From Mauremys mutica (lineage: Eukaryota; Chordata; Testudines; Geoemydidae), in assembly GCF_020497125.1 (NCBI RefSeq), contig NC_059082.1:30588965-30652964 (forward strand): DNA of 64,000 bases. Direction: 5' to 3'. The position numbers and the translations under genes were made by a program. Below are positions 1 to 12,353 of this stretch, in pieces. The stretch's first letter is position 1, and every line of letters begins with the position of its first letter. Under the pieces are notes generated by a model. The model was not told the DNA's origin, did no database searches, and worked only from the letters and a program-made list of their open reading frames with translations.

Positions 1-1404
1 GCCAAGTACACCCATTTCCCCCTTATGTTTGAATAATGCAGGGATAGATGAATAGATTTTCTTCAAACTTGCAAGTAGGATGAAAAAACCCCAAATTCCC
101 TTCTAAAGGTCATTTCTTGGGAAAGTTAAAAGCCACTGAAAATACAGGTTTAGAATAAAAGTGCTTTATTGACCATAAGTACTGAGTTGCTACCTCAATA
201 CTATAATGTTATATGCCTACACACCCAGACACCCACACGTTTAAATATATATGTTAACACATTCTAATTCACAGAAGAAACTGCTGTTGTCAGATTGATA
301 AATGTATGAGGTTTCTGCCTTGCCTATGACTCAACACTTTACCATTAAATGTTTATAACCTTGGCAGATGTCTATCTGTTCAGAAGATAATAGATCATGT
401 TGCTGGATCTATAGTGGGATTTTCCTAAGGTTACCTGCAATTGCATTTGTAAGTGTCAGAATACGCCTCCTTAAGGTTCAGTCCTCCTTAAGGAAACAAA
501 CCCACAGTATATGTGCTAACTGATCACAGGAGACTAATTAGAACTACAAAAATATAAATGCAATGTAGATAGAGACAGAAAGAGGAGAAGTCAGAGAGAA
601 AGGAGACTGAAGCAGAAAAAAAGATGGGAGAAATATGAAGGCCAAAAGGATCAGAAAGCCCAACCAACATTTGAGCAGGCCAAAAAGGTACAGCCTAGAC
701 CCACTGGGCTCAAAAATCTTAGGGCTGGCTAGCTGTTATTTTCAAATACCAGACTGTGCTATTTGCTAACAGCAAGGTACAGAGCAAAAAAGCAGGGAGC
801 TATATCATATGCCAATTAAACAGGGGAGGCAGATGTGCCTAACCGCAGTGAGTTTGTGGCAATGATTAGGGCATAAGTGTTGAGATAGGGGAAGGCATTA
901 ATGGGCTTCCAGACATGGGAAGGGAGTCTGGATGTCAAACATCTGAGAGGCAGGCTGCAGCAGGAGAGGTCCAGGAAGCATGAGAATGAGAGAGAAAGAG
1001 AGCGCATTTGTCAGGAGTCAGGATAGTGCTTTGGGCAACTCACTGAACAGACTAAATAAGTCTAGGAAGAGACTCCAGCGTGGGATTTCAGATGGGAAAA
1101 GGCCCTTAAGGCCTATAAGTGAAGTATAGCTAGAGCGGCCTAAATAATAACCTGCTAATTACTCTACATACTCAAAGAGAAAAACACTCTAAAATGTAAT
1201 TGTTGTCTCATCATATTGTAAATAAAAGATCAACCTGCCCTACTGATTGGCGATGGCAGGAGGCAAATTTATTCTTTTGACTACCACGAGCTGGAGTGAA
1301 GATTCATCTAACAAGAAGGGGCTGCTATCAGGGCTGGGCTAAGAGAAGCCCTTACTGTGGTTCTGCTGCTGGCAGTGCCCCTGGCTGAGCTAACATTTGC
1401 TCTC
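1..1404. other. Gene-free stretch, downstream of OTUD7A
   Basis: No frame with coding character and no splice-bounded exon was seen on either strand. The sequence is AT-rich with purine-rich patches around 560-640. It ends at the TTT target duplication of the Harbinger MITE that starts at 1408. It lies beyond the 3' end of OTUD7A, which in other amniotes faces KLF13 (established synteny, not visible here). Confidence 0.6.
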
Positions 1405-1407
1405 TTT

Positions 1408-2228
1408 GGGTATGGCTACACTGGCGAGTTGCAGCGCTGGTGGAGGCTTTCCAGCGCTGCAATTAGTAAGTGTCCACACCTGCAGGGCACTTCCAGCGCT
1501 GCAACTCCCTGGCTGCAGCGCTGGCCGTACACCTGGCTCAGCATGGGGAATAAAGATTGCAGCGCTGGTGCTGCAGCGCTGGTCATCAAGTGTGGCCACA
1601 CACCAGCGCTGTGATTGGCCTCCAGGGTATTAGCAGATATCCCAGAATGCTTTTATAAATTACTCTCTTTGTTTTGTTATGCAGCCTCTCTTTGTTTTGT
1701 TGTGAACTCCGAGCTCCGTAGCACCGTTGATCCCGGAGCTGCTTATCTACAAACACAGCTCCTGTTTGCTGTGATCAATCTGTGAACAATCAAATGAGAT
1801 AATGAGGCAGGCAGGGAGTGAGTCTTTGCTTGACAGAAACGGGGCAGAGGGGAGAGAGGGAGTAGTGTTGGCTGCAGGCTGTTTGCAGTTAAGAGTTAAG
1901 GGTAAGGGATCGGGAACATGTTCTGATTTTTCAAGGCAGGAAGGTAACACACAGTGTTGGCTCCAAAAATCCCCTCTCTCTCGCCCGCTCCCTGTCACAC
2001 TAGACCCCACTCCACCCCCCTCTTTTGAAAAGCACGTTGCTGCCACTTGAATGCTGGGATAGCTGCCCATAATGCATCACTCCCAACAACGCTGCAAATG
2101 CTGTAAATGTGGCCACACACCAGCGCTGGTAGCTGTGAGTGTGGCCACACACCAGCGCTGGCCCTGTACAGCTGGACGACCAGCGCTGCAACTACCAGCG
2201 CTGCAGATTTGTAAGTGTAGCCATACCC
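1408..2228. mobile_element. Non-autonomous PIF/Harbinger element (MITE, 821 bp)
   Basis: The ends are inverted copies of GGGTATGGCTACACT, flanked by a TTT direct repeat at 1405-1407 and 2229-2231, fitting the 3-bp target duplication of PIF/Harbinger. Eleven exact copies of the palindromic octamer CAGCGCTG are clustered in the two terminal parts: seven between 1431 and 1615, four between 2119 and 2206. The centre (about 1630-2080) is unrelated spacer with no transposase frame. The terminal motif GGCTACACTTACAA plus GCAGCGCTGG is shared with the large element at 56297-60281, so this copy was probably mobilised by that family's transposase. Short frames inside it arise from the octamer repeats and are not genes. 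Confidence 0.9.
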
Positions 2229-2231
2229 TTT

Positions 2232-3497
2232 GTGTCAATGAATAAACTTTACTGACTGAGCAAGAGTGGGCCTGAGCCTGCCAGGCGGGCTGAGGCAAAC
2301 TCACAGGCAGGCCAAAACGCAACAAAGCCAGAAGCAATTGTTCTCCAGCTCAGTGGGTGTGTTACAGGCCCTCAGGCAGCATCTAAATCCAGGACACTCT
2401 TCTTTTGCACTTTATGTGCATTTCTTTACGGAAGCAAGCCTGCCACGTACGGGCAGGAGGGAAACGAGTGCCATGCTGTCTCTACTGCATGGACTGCTTC
2501 ACTTCTCTGTGGGATCGCATGTACCTCAGAAAAAATAAGGCTGGGTGACAATGGGTAGAAATAGCAATCGAGAGAGATTTGAAAGGGGTGATGTGGTGGG
2601 GAGGAAGATGGCTCTGATAGTGACACTTTGCACAGACTGGAGGGTACAGCATGTCATTCCTCAGTAAATGGGATCCTGTGTCTTTAAGAAGTGACTGTTT
2701 GCATTTTCCCAGGCCCTCTTATTGCAGAGCTAACTCACTGAGTGAGTCATTTCTGTAAGATCCTGGAGACAAAATAGATACAAACCATAACAAAACACAA
2801 CAGCAACGGAAAGAGAGGCACTCCTCCCCTCCCCCGCCCTTTATACCAACAATCCAAACATACCAAAACCTTCCCAGTGGAGGAAAAACAAGAAACAGAC
2901 AAACAACTATTTTGCTATCTCCTGGGTCTTTTTCGGGCAAGGAGATTGTACCTACTCATTGCCACATACAATAAATGTTGACGAGAGTTTGCTAGCTTTT
3001 ATTTCAAAACATCAAAGGCTCTGGATTTTCCCCTCAGGCTTTGTTTTTCCCTTAGCAAGTCAGATGGATATTTGGAAATCCCACTCATTTGCGACAATAC
3101 TCCTACCCTCTTCCTTTCTCCCTCCACTCCCCTGGCCGCCTGCAACCTCACTTTAATATCCCGTATTTAAGAGCCTGCCTCTCAGCCACCATCTATAGCC
3201 AAGGGGGATGGGATAGGCACTCCCTTCAGTGCCCAGACCCAAAACCATAATTAAACCAAGTTTCCTATGCCAAAATGCTGAATCACCACAGATCAGGACC
3301 TGACAGAGTATATTTTTCCTTCTTTGTGTTACATGTCCCCCATTTTTATTCTATGATTGTTCCTATACTGATAGCAACTTTGATCCCTCCAATGTTGTGG
3401 ATAACTGAGGTACGTGGACTTTATGCAGTAATGGAGAAATGGCATACATACAAATCTTCTAGTCTCATAACAACAAAAGTCGCAGTCTTCAGTCATT
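2232..3497. other. Gene-free stretch
   Basis: Unique-looking intergenic sequence between two transposons. I see no exon, RNA gene or recognisable repeat in it. Confidence 0.55.
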
Positions 3498-3505
3498 TGC
3501 TAAAT

Positions 3506-4138
3506 CATTGGTTCTCAAACTTTTTTTTCGTGGACCACATGAAAATTGCTGAGTGTCTCAGTGGATGACTGATCTTTCCAAATGATGTTTGTACCGTTAG
3601 CTAACTATTTTAAAGCACTTTAGATAAAAGCGCTATATAAAAAAACTTAATGTTTTTTTGTTCTACAAATAAAAGTACACAACTCATATTTTAATATCAG
3701 TAGTCTTACCTTTTTAATGCGATGGATGTGCCCTCTCCCCCGCCCCAGCAGCCCCCGAGCAGGGGCTGGGAAGAAGGGCCGTCTCTCCCCGGGCAGCCGC
3801 AGCCCTGGAGTGGGGGAAAGTCGCCTCTTTCTCTGGTCACTGCAGCCCTGCACATCCCAAATTCCCCACCCCACCTCCTCTTCTCATCCCACTGTCCCCT
3901 CCCACCTACCCCCTATTTCCCCCAATGCCACCACCTCACCTTACATGTGCATCTTCTCCAGGGTCCAGGCACCTAATTAGTGCAGCCAAGCCTGCTTGGC
4001 TGCACTAATTAGGTGGGTGGCCCTTCATTCTCTTGTATGCAGCTGCCCAGGGCGCTCCTCAGAGGGAACTATCCACAGACCACCTGAATGGAGCTTGCGG
4101 ACCACTGGTAGTCCACGGTCCACAGTTTGAGAACCTCT
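3506..4138. mobile_element. hAT-like non-autonomous DNA transposon (633 bp)
   Basis: An identical 8-bp direct repeat TGCTAAAT flanks it (3498-3505 and 4139-4146), the length expected of hAT transposons. The ends carry the inverted motif GGTTCTCAAAC / GTTTGAGAACC. The 5' part is AT-rich. The middle (about 3720-3960) is C-rich and holds proline-rich spurious frames. A 21-bp perfect hairpin sits at 3970-4015. No transposase frame is present. Confidence 0.85.
3970..4015. repeat. Perfect 21-bp hairpin with 4-nt loop
   Basis: Bases 3970-3990 are the exact reverse complement of 3995-4015, with CCTG as loop. It lies inside the hAT-like element at 3506-4138. It is probably a conserved internal structure of that family or a fold-back duplication. 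Confidence 0.95.
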
Positions 4139-4146
4139 TGCTAAAT

Positions 4147-7100
4147 TATTAGATCCCTAATCTGCCTGCATAGAGCTAAGTCATTTGTACACACGGAGAG
4201 ACAGGCAGGGGTCAATCAAGCTACTTTCCTGGAAGTGCAGAAATGGCCCCAACATGACTCAGTACCCAAGGGCGGACATAACCCTTGCGTCTTTTCTTTG
4301 GGACCAGATAACGGGATGATTTGTCCCTTAAGGCACTGCTGAACATTCTATCTCAAAAGCAGATGTACTAAACAACTGCTATGGGAAGCAGGAGTAAACT
4401 GAAATCTCAGCAGACTCAGGGCACAGGAACCTTGTGGGACACAGGACTGGATGAACAACAGCATCCAGTGAATAAAACAAGACTGGCTAGTGACTTCCCA
4501 CTGAAAAACTCCACTGGATACTTTTGGACTCCACCTATCCCCTTTTAGGAGAGATAATTAATGCAGAAGGGAAACAAGGAACAAAATAAAGTTAGGTTCT
4601 AAGTCCCAGAAAGGAACATTTTGTATTCTCTGCACAATCACTATGATTAAAGAGAGCTGAAAAGGATGGATAACATTTCAGGAGTAAAAATATGCTACAA
4701 AACTGTAAAAATTGCATGTTATATTGTGTTTGCTAAGGGAGCTGAAGAGTTTCCACAAGACAGCACTTCACCACTTAACTGTTATTAAATATGAACTAAG
4801 GAAAGTCAGAAGAGCCATGTTGAAAATAAATCTAAGCTCTGTCTGATTTTGCACACTGCTCATCTGCAGTGCTACTGCTGGCGTACCTCATACTCTAATT
4901 CTGCACTCGGTAGGATTGGCTCTGACTTCCAGAACAACTGGCAGAAACTCCAGAACCATAAGGCAATTTATTCATCTGAGAATAAAGAATCCGAAAAACA
5001 AATGTAATCATCAACAAGGAATCCTTTTCAACCATATGCAAAATCCATCACAGAGCCTGGCTTCTCTGGGTGATGGAATTAAGCAATGAGAATGTTTAAA
5101 TATATTTTTAAAATACCAAAAGCAGAGCCTTAAAATAATCTGTCTGGGACTGAGGCCTATTGATAAAAATAGAAAAAAATTATTAAAGAAGTTGGGATTG
5201 AAGGGGAGGGATCTTAGTGGAAACCAAAGAAACTCTTGGACTGAGCAGTTAAAGCATGATAGATAGAATACTGCGTGCTATGGTAATAGGATTAAACTGT
5301 TATTGTATTGATAATAATGGACTCGATTTATGCCTCTCTGCATGCCCCAAGGCCTTATGTTACATTTGGTATTATCAACATTAATGCCAACTTTGCTAGC
5401 AGAAGAGAAAAGGAGGAACCTGTATCTATAATCTCTGTGCCCTAATCCCACTTCTCTTCCATTTCTGTATTGATTTCCCAGGTCATGCTTTCATTCAGAG
5501 CACCAGCCTATTCACAGTAGGTGCTAGGTCCATCTCATTTGTCTACACAGCATCCATCACTATATAATTGAACAACTTCTGTCACCATGGAGAAGACACC
5601 ATGAACCTTGTTAACAAGTTCCAAACCAAAACATCTTTAATTGCCTCTTATACAAATAAAGATTTTTCCAAAATAGGTATCACAACATTTTTACACTGAT
5701 TCTAGTTTATAAATTCCAGACTTTACAGGAACAGTTGCAAGGATTATCAGATCAGATTGGAGAACGTCAGCGGTGTAATGTAAAACCCCTCTCTCACATA
5801 AAAGATGTGATCATGCCCTATAAGCACGTATGAAAAAAACACCTTTGAGAATAGTCAGGCTTCTTTTTGAAGAGTTGCATGATAATTCCATGTTTGAAAT
5901 GGAACTGTCATTTACTGTATGTGTGGCTGAGATCTGGAAAAAAAATTGTGGCTAGGAAAAATTTCTGGAAATTATTAAATGCAAAAAGTTTCCTACCTTT
6001 ACGGAATGACAAATGCTTGCCCCTGTGTCACTGATTAGACAGACAGTACCTCTTTGCAAACCCTCTACTTCAGGATCTGTTTATTTCTAAGCATGTAGAC
6101 AGATAATTGTATTAGTTGAAAGGGGTTATAAAACAACTGACGTAATAATTACATGCCATCTAATTTCCCCCCCCTAATAAATAATGTTCTGGATTTTTTT
6201 TAAATTGCAGCTATATCCATAATGAGCTTTTGGAGCCATCAGTCCAGGCCACAGTTAGATGACATACAGTATGATACAATACAGATGAGGTGGATGTCAT
6301 TTATATTTTCTATTTGGACTCAATTGTCTTTGATAATAAAATGTTAAATCTCAGTTCTTCTGCAAACCTTTTAAACTCAGATTTTCAAGGTACCCCTATG
6401 AGGACTAATAAAATACTGGTTTCTGTGACAATTTCCTAACACAAATATTCAAAGGCAGAAACGCGATACAAGTTTACCAGTAAAGAGGTATAAGGTCCTC
6501 TCTATTCAAAATCTGGTCAGATAAGGCAGTAACTAAAAAGCCATCAGATGATGACTGATTTCAGCAGCCTATGGGAAATGAGTTTGGTGGGCTCAGTCCA
6601 ATTCTCAGGTGACAGGTTGTCAAACCACTAAACCCACCACAATTGGCACCCCTTGTTGGATATCTCAACAGACAAGGTAGGGGCTGAGTGGGCATAAAAA
6701 CTGAACTAGAAACTCCCTTTTGTAGGTGTCCTTCCTCATGAGGGAATTGTGGGGAATGTTTGCACAGCCACTGCCTGTGTTACACCTATTCTGTGTACAA
6801 AAAAAATGTCAGTCTCTTGGGCTGTCAAGATGAAGGACTGGCTTCTTTCAGGACAGACACCACACTTACCCCTCCCAAACTCTAGACATCCTATGGCATT
6901 GACAGGGCGCTGATGACCCATGTTCAATATTTCCTGTTCCAGTCAGGTCCACAATGCTGCACAAATGCATGGTAGGGGGCCACTTCCATTTCAAATCCCA
7001 GCTGGAACCAGATCAGCAGGAGAGAGTATTAAAAATTAACACTAATGAAGTACCATTTTTTAAGCTTCAGCAGAGGATTGGATCTGAATCTGATTGATTT

Positions 7101-8059
7101 TTGGCAAAAGGTCAGGGAGGGGTTATTTTTCGTAGTCACACATCCATAATCTGAATTTGGGTCAGGAAACTTTTTTTTTTTTTAATTTTGTAATTTGTTG
7201 TTGAGTCAAAAACATTGGTTAAACAAGAAAAATAAACATTTTTGAGGTGACTCTCTTACCAACACGTCAAACCTCTGGATGTCCAAAGCATTCTATTTTC
7301 CTGGAACACAGCATGGAAGATGGAACATCAGAGACAGTCCTTCACAACTGGATCAGACGCCAGGCTAATCTTGTGACTCTGCTTCAATTCACATGAACAA
7401 ATTACACTATTTCTTAGTATTACAAAGTGAGTCTTTGGGATTAACATTTCTGCATCCCAAACTGTTATTAAAACTAATGTTATTGGATTTAACTTCAGTC
7501 CAACTTTAGCTTGAGTGTAGATGGGCACAACTCTCACTGACTTCAGTAAAAGACAGAGCTGAAGTTGGTCCCTGGCCTTTAAATCTGACTGTGATTTGCA
7601 TGTATTATTTGAATTTATCTATGTGGCAAAGCTTTGTTCTGGGTGCACACAAACAATTTTATAGGAAATATATATACAAATTGCAGTGATATCAAGTAAC
7701 CAGATCCTCCTAACTCATCAAAACTTAGCACCATCAACATACTCTATCTGCAAGAACAAGAGAAAACTTGGCATCTGCCAGACCAAGGAAGGGGAAATAA
7801 TTTCCAGAGTAAGGACTCCTAGATGAAAACATGTTGCTATTATTTAAACAAAGGATCTGTTAAATCAAGAGCCTCAGCTGATCTTGACCTCCTCAGTACT
7901 GTACCAAGAGATTGCTGCACTTCAACCCATTTTTGAATCCTGGCATCTGTTCCAAATGTAGCTGTTTCATAAAAAGGTGAGCAAGTAATGTTTATGGATT
8001 AATGATTCATGTTAACTTTCACCATGCTACCTTTGTTATAGCTTTTCCTGAGGCTAGTA
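4147..8059. other. Gene-free AT-rich stretch
   Basis: Nearly 4 kb without any supported gene. Homopolymer runs occur, for example T-runs near 7172 and an A-run near 6798. No element boundaries with target duplications were recognised. Confidence 0.5.
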
Positions 8060-8940
8060 GAGCTACAGCAAATAATTGCAATGGTACGCAAGAAAACACA
8101 TGAACTCACCCGGTTTGGGGATTTGTTGCGAATTCAAATCTCATACCAGTTCCGTGGTTCTCTAAGGCTTATGAACATTTCAGACAAACTCGGGCCCAGT
8201 TTCAAACACTGCTGGGCCTGACTGTGGAGGGTGAGGAACCCCGGTGGACCAGCCTGTACTCCACCCTGGTCCCACAGCCCACTGGGGGTATCGGTTGGCA
8301 GCTTCTTCATGGAGCCGTGAGCACGGGTGCGTACCTGGTGTGGTTCACCCCCATCCCTGACACCTGTCCATTTTGTGGCATGAGGGAGACCATGGTGCAT
8401 GTCTATCTAGAATGTACCAGGTTGCAGTCCGTTTTCTGGCTCCTCCAGAACCTCCTGTTGAGGTTCTGGCTGCACTTTTCTCCACACCTTTTCATATATA
8501 CACACCCTGTCCGTGGCCCCACGAAGTATGAGACCTCCTTGTTAACCTTCTCCTGGCACTGGCCAAAGTAGCCATCTATAACACCAGGAGGAGGATGCTG
8601 AACAGGGAGATGCTTTGCGATTGTGGGGCCTATTTGTGTTCCTCCATTGTCTCACACATGTGGGCAGAGTTCCTCTGGGCGGCATCTCCTGGCTCCCTAG
8701 ACAGCTTGGAGGAGCAGTGGACGCTGTCCAGCGTTCTCTGCTTGGTGTCCCTCTCTGGGTCCCTACTTTTGACCCTGTGACCTCCACTCCTGGCTCTGCT
8801 CTTCCTTAGTTGTCCCCCATTTTCAGCTGAGTCCCAGGTCCAGTAGCTCCTCCCCAAAGGCTGGGGGAGGGTTCTTTAGACGTGGGCGGGCTTGCACCTG
8901 CCTGCCTCACAGAATTTCAATAAGGCAAGCACAGCATCAT
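8060..8940 (+). mobile_element. 5'-truncated LINE remnant with RT-associated zinc knuckle
   Basis: The plus strand encodes an eroded C-terminal end of a non-LTR retrotransposon polyprotein. A frame at 8224-8571 reads through a typical post-RT region: 'LHGAVSTGAYLVWFT', then a zinc-knuckle pattern CPFCGMRET..H..LEC near 8364-8418, then 'RLQSVFW' and a Trp/Phe-rich tail. This matches the zf-RVT type domain of L1/Tx1-like elements (family recalled, not searched). The frame breaks at about 8571 and similarity appears to continue in other frames to about 8760. The GC content is higher than the flanks. The 5' boundary is uncertain; the 3' end is placed near the AATAAGGC sequence at about 8920. Confidence 0.7.
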
Positions 8941-9721
8941 TTACCATTCCCCTGAGACAGGTATCGTAGTGGAGGAGTGTCAGTTACTTACATGACACTA
9001 ACCTACCCCCAAGTCTTGTCTCATGCCCCCTGTCCAACACAGGTAGGGGTAGATGCACATTGTTCCCATTCTGGTTCCATGGAGATTCCCTGGTAAAGAT
9101 AATGCAGTTTGGGCCTATTTCATCATTTCCAGAGAACCTCTTCCCAGGAGCAGCCAAGGCTGGAGATGGACAGTGTGTGTGAGGTGGGTGGGGGGAAGGG
9201 TTACAAACCTTAGCATGATTCTCAGCCCTGGCCTCATGTGGATCCCTGGGGATTTGTGGGGTTTGGGAACAGGTCCCATGGCCTATCCTGAAGGAGGCAA
9301 GCCCAGCACCCTCCTGAAATAATCAGGAAAACACTCCAAGACGGGACATTTCCTTGCCTCCCCCCTCCTTGCCCTGCCCCCAGGTTGTTTTTTTGAAGGA
9401 GGGGATGACCCACCCACTGTGGTCTGCAATTACAGTAAATGCACACTCACCCCTAAGCTGTAGTAGAAAGCCAAGGTTATGACTTAAATCCCCAAAGGCA
9501 AAGAGACTCTGAGTTTATTCTGTTTTAAACTTGCCTCAATCTGCCTAGAACAGAGCCATGCCCAGCTTGGTAGTTTCCATTTACAGGCATTTACACAAAC
9601 CTGGATCCTGGTTTTGATCCATGCAGGTTTCTTCCTCCCTGAATGCTGCCTTAAGATCTGTCTGTGAAGCGCCAAGGATGAATACGGTGTACTTTTTCAT
9701 CCAAAAAATAGCCCATTCTCC

Positions 9722-10145
9722 TGTCATAGAGGGTGTAATGGAATGCTAAACTATATTACCCTGTTCAGCCAGTAGGTGACACTGTGTGTAAAAGACTTTA
9801 AAATAATCTTACCAATAACTGGCAGATCTGTAAAGGATCTTATGAAGAACACATCTAGTGGGAATAAGCAAGTCCTGCAACTAGTCCATATCTGATACAG
9901 GAGTATGACAGAGAGACTCATACCTTGGCCCCAAAACACCCTACCTTCCCAGGTGCAAAACTCCACCTATAAAAGTTCCCCCCCTTAGGGGGTAAACACC
10001 AATTGAGAATAAAAGCTTTCAACAAACAACCTGAGAAGTCTGCGGAGATCCAATCTGAACCAGTCTTCTCCCACCAAGCTCAGGGCTATCTTTGCCATTC
10101 TCTCTCTAGCCCTCTGGTTCTTCCATTGCCCCTGACTTCCTGACA
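9722..10145 (+). mobile_element. Possible solo LTR (about 424 bp)
   Basis: The segment begins TGTCA and ends TGACA, and holds a TATA-like TATAAAAG at 9968 followed 40 bp later by an AATAAA poly(A) signal at 10008-10013. This is the order found in retroviral-type LTRs. A clear target duplication is not evident: ATTCT occurs near both edges but not exactly adjacent to TG/CA. No internal gag or pol sequence is next to it. Confidence 0.4.
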
Positions 10146-11294
10146 GATTCTAGCTGCCTTGATCTCTCTTTCCCACCTGAATTTCTGCTGTGATGTTTAC
10201 CTCTCTATACCAGCCCAAGTCCAGGATTCTAATGATACCCTGATGGTGACATGTCCAGACACAATGCCCCAAAAGTTTCACAAACCTCAGCAACTTGTGT
10301 CTTCTGCAACATTACAAATTGGTTCAATCCATTCTACAGAATCTTAACTAAACAACAGATTTTGCCAGCATTAGTCACTTTGGGCAGTACCTTCCTCTGT
10401 AAGTAGTTCAACTGATGTCAATGGGGCTGTGTGCATAGTAAGATACTGCTTGCATGAGGGAGGCAATATCAAGCCATAGGGATTCCTTCTTAAAATAACA
10501 CCTGGTTTCTCCTGTTGTCTGGTCCGCGTTCACAGCTAGGGACGCTCACTGGAGTAGAGACTGGACTCATTACAGATGACTGCACACTTCAAAGTACTTG
10601 AATTTCAGGTAGAGGCATATTTTGCTTAAAATGCTTAGAAATTATGCCCTCTCTGTGATTGTACAGTTTGCTTCTGCAGTGCCAAGCCTGCTTTCTGCAT
10701 GAGGTTGTGGACCCCCCTTTGCAGCTCCTCACCCAAACCCTGAGGTTTGTCCAGCAAACATGGTACTAAAGTTTCCACCCCTTTCACTCTGAAGCTATTG
10801 TTTAACCATCACATCTTCCACACTGGCCTCAGTTAAGATAGCAATTTCTCCCCCTCCGCCCCATGATCAAAGCAGATGCTGCTCCCTCTATGCATTGGTC
10901 AAGAGGAGATATATTATAATGGCATATTGAAAATCCCTAGTGCAATTTTGACCTTTCCCCTGCTGAGGTCTCCCATGTCTATCTCCTTCTCATGAGTTCC
11001 TTCAACCCAGAGTTCTTCTACAAGCTACAGTATGAGTCCCTACTTTTGTCCCGGTGCCTTACAACCCTGCGAAATGAAGTCAACCTTCTTCACTCTACCC
11101 TGTCAATACTATTCTTCTGCCTTGACCTGGAGGACTTCTAGTCTCTACTAGATTTAATCTCTTATGCGCCAATTCAAGAAAGCGCTGCAGCAGGTGCTCA
11201 TTTTTAAACGTGTGCTTAACTCCCATTGACTTCAATGCTGTTGGCTCTTCTGATTCCCCTCTCCCCTTGGGTATGGTACACATACATTAGGAAC
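10146..11294. other. Gene-free stretch
   Basis: No coding exon or mobile element with clear edges was seen. Two short 'gaYttcaatg' type motifs (near 10410 and 11228) resemble the dispersed hairpin repeats seen elsewhere in the window. Confidence 0.5.
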
Positions 11295-11302
11295 ATCTAT
11301 TG

Positions 11303-12035
11303 CAGTGGTTCCCAAACTTTAACAACCTGTGAACCCTTTTCACTAAAATGTCAAGTCTCACGAACCCCCTCCTAAATGAATATTTCCAGGGATTTTCTCC
11401 TTTACCTGAGTATAAATTATAAAAGCAGTGATCTTGGAAATATAAAATTTGTTATGACATGCTTATTATACACTATTTATTATTTATCATTACAGTATTT
11501 TTATTACATTATGAAAACGGCAACACTCTTCCAAGATCTCCCTTTCGTAGCTTGTATCACTTTGAATAAGCCTGTTATAAGACAGGCTCCTATGTTTCAT
11601 CAAGGAGTATCAGATGTGAAACAGCATGAAGGTATTTAAGAAGCCAGCTCAAAGAGTTCCTCTTACACAAGCATTCAGGTCTTAAGCAGTCCAGGCAAAC
11701 AACGCACGTTACAACCAAGCTTAAACTTGTTCTTCATAATAATTTTAAAAACAATACTAGCTGCCTATTTAATTTTTTAAAAAGCAAAAAATATCCACCT
11801 CCCTTTCCATTTCTTATAAGAGTCTTGAAGTTTAAATCACATCAGTGTGATAGATATGCTCGCTTTGATCTGCTTAGCTCTTGGAAGTCCAGGGGCTCTG
11901 GGGTCCTGGCCCCATGCTGCCTGGGGTCCCTAGGGACTGCTCTGTCCACCACTAGGGAATTTTTTTCCCTGAGAACCCCCCTGTAACATTTCACGAACCC
12001 CCAGAGGTTCACAAACCCCAGTTTGGGAACCACTG
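11303..12035. mobile_element. hAT-like non-autonomous DNA transposon (733 bp)
   Basis: The ends are CAGTGGTTCCCAAACT and its inverted counterpart AGTTTGGGAACCACTG. The 8-bp flanks ATCTATTG (11295-11302) and ATCGATTG (12036-12043) differ at one position, as expected of an old hAT target duplication. The second TIR-adjacent motif (cacgaacccc) is also inverted near both ends. The interior is AT-rich and has no transposase frame. Confidence 0.9.
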
Positions 12036-12347
12036 ATCGATTGAAATACATATATTGTGTTCTCACATAAAAAAGAAAAAATCAAGCCTATTTGAGCTTA
12101 ATCATCAGGTTGTGAGCAGGCAATTTAATCTAGGCAATTTAATCCTGAAAATGCAATGCTGGTGACTTTTGTGCCACCAGAAGGAAGTCTTGTGGTGAGC
12201 TAACTGATATCCCATAGGCTTGCATCATGCTCCCTGCCTGTTCACCCTCTAGGCCTTATCACTTTCCTGACATAATAGTTAGTAGTTCAGTACATGAAAG
12301 GCTTGCTCAAAAATTCAGACAAATGGATACTTTACAAATAAGTTAAT

Positions 12348-12353
12348 TTTATT
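12348..12353 (-). terminator. Candidate distal poly(A) signal (AATAAA on minus strand)
   Basis: TTTATT on the plus strand gives AATAAA on the OTUD7A strand. It is the left-hand edge of the transposon-poor stretch. It is only one of several AATAAA hexamers and was chosen on context. Confidence 0.25.

Noticed and set aside
1357..1633. Several overlapping frames of 60-85 codons on both strands
   Set aside because: They come from repeated CAGCGCTG octamers of the Harbinger MITE.
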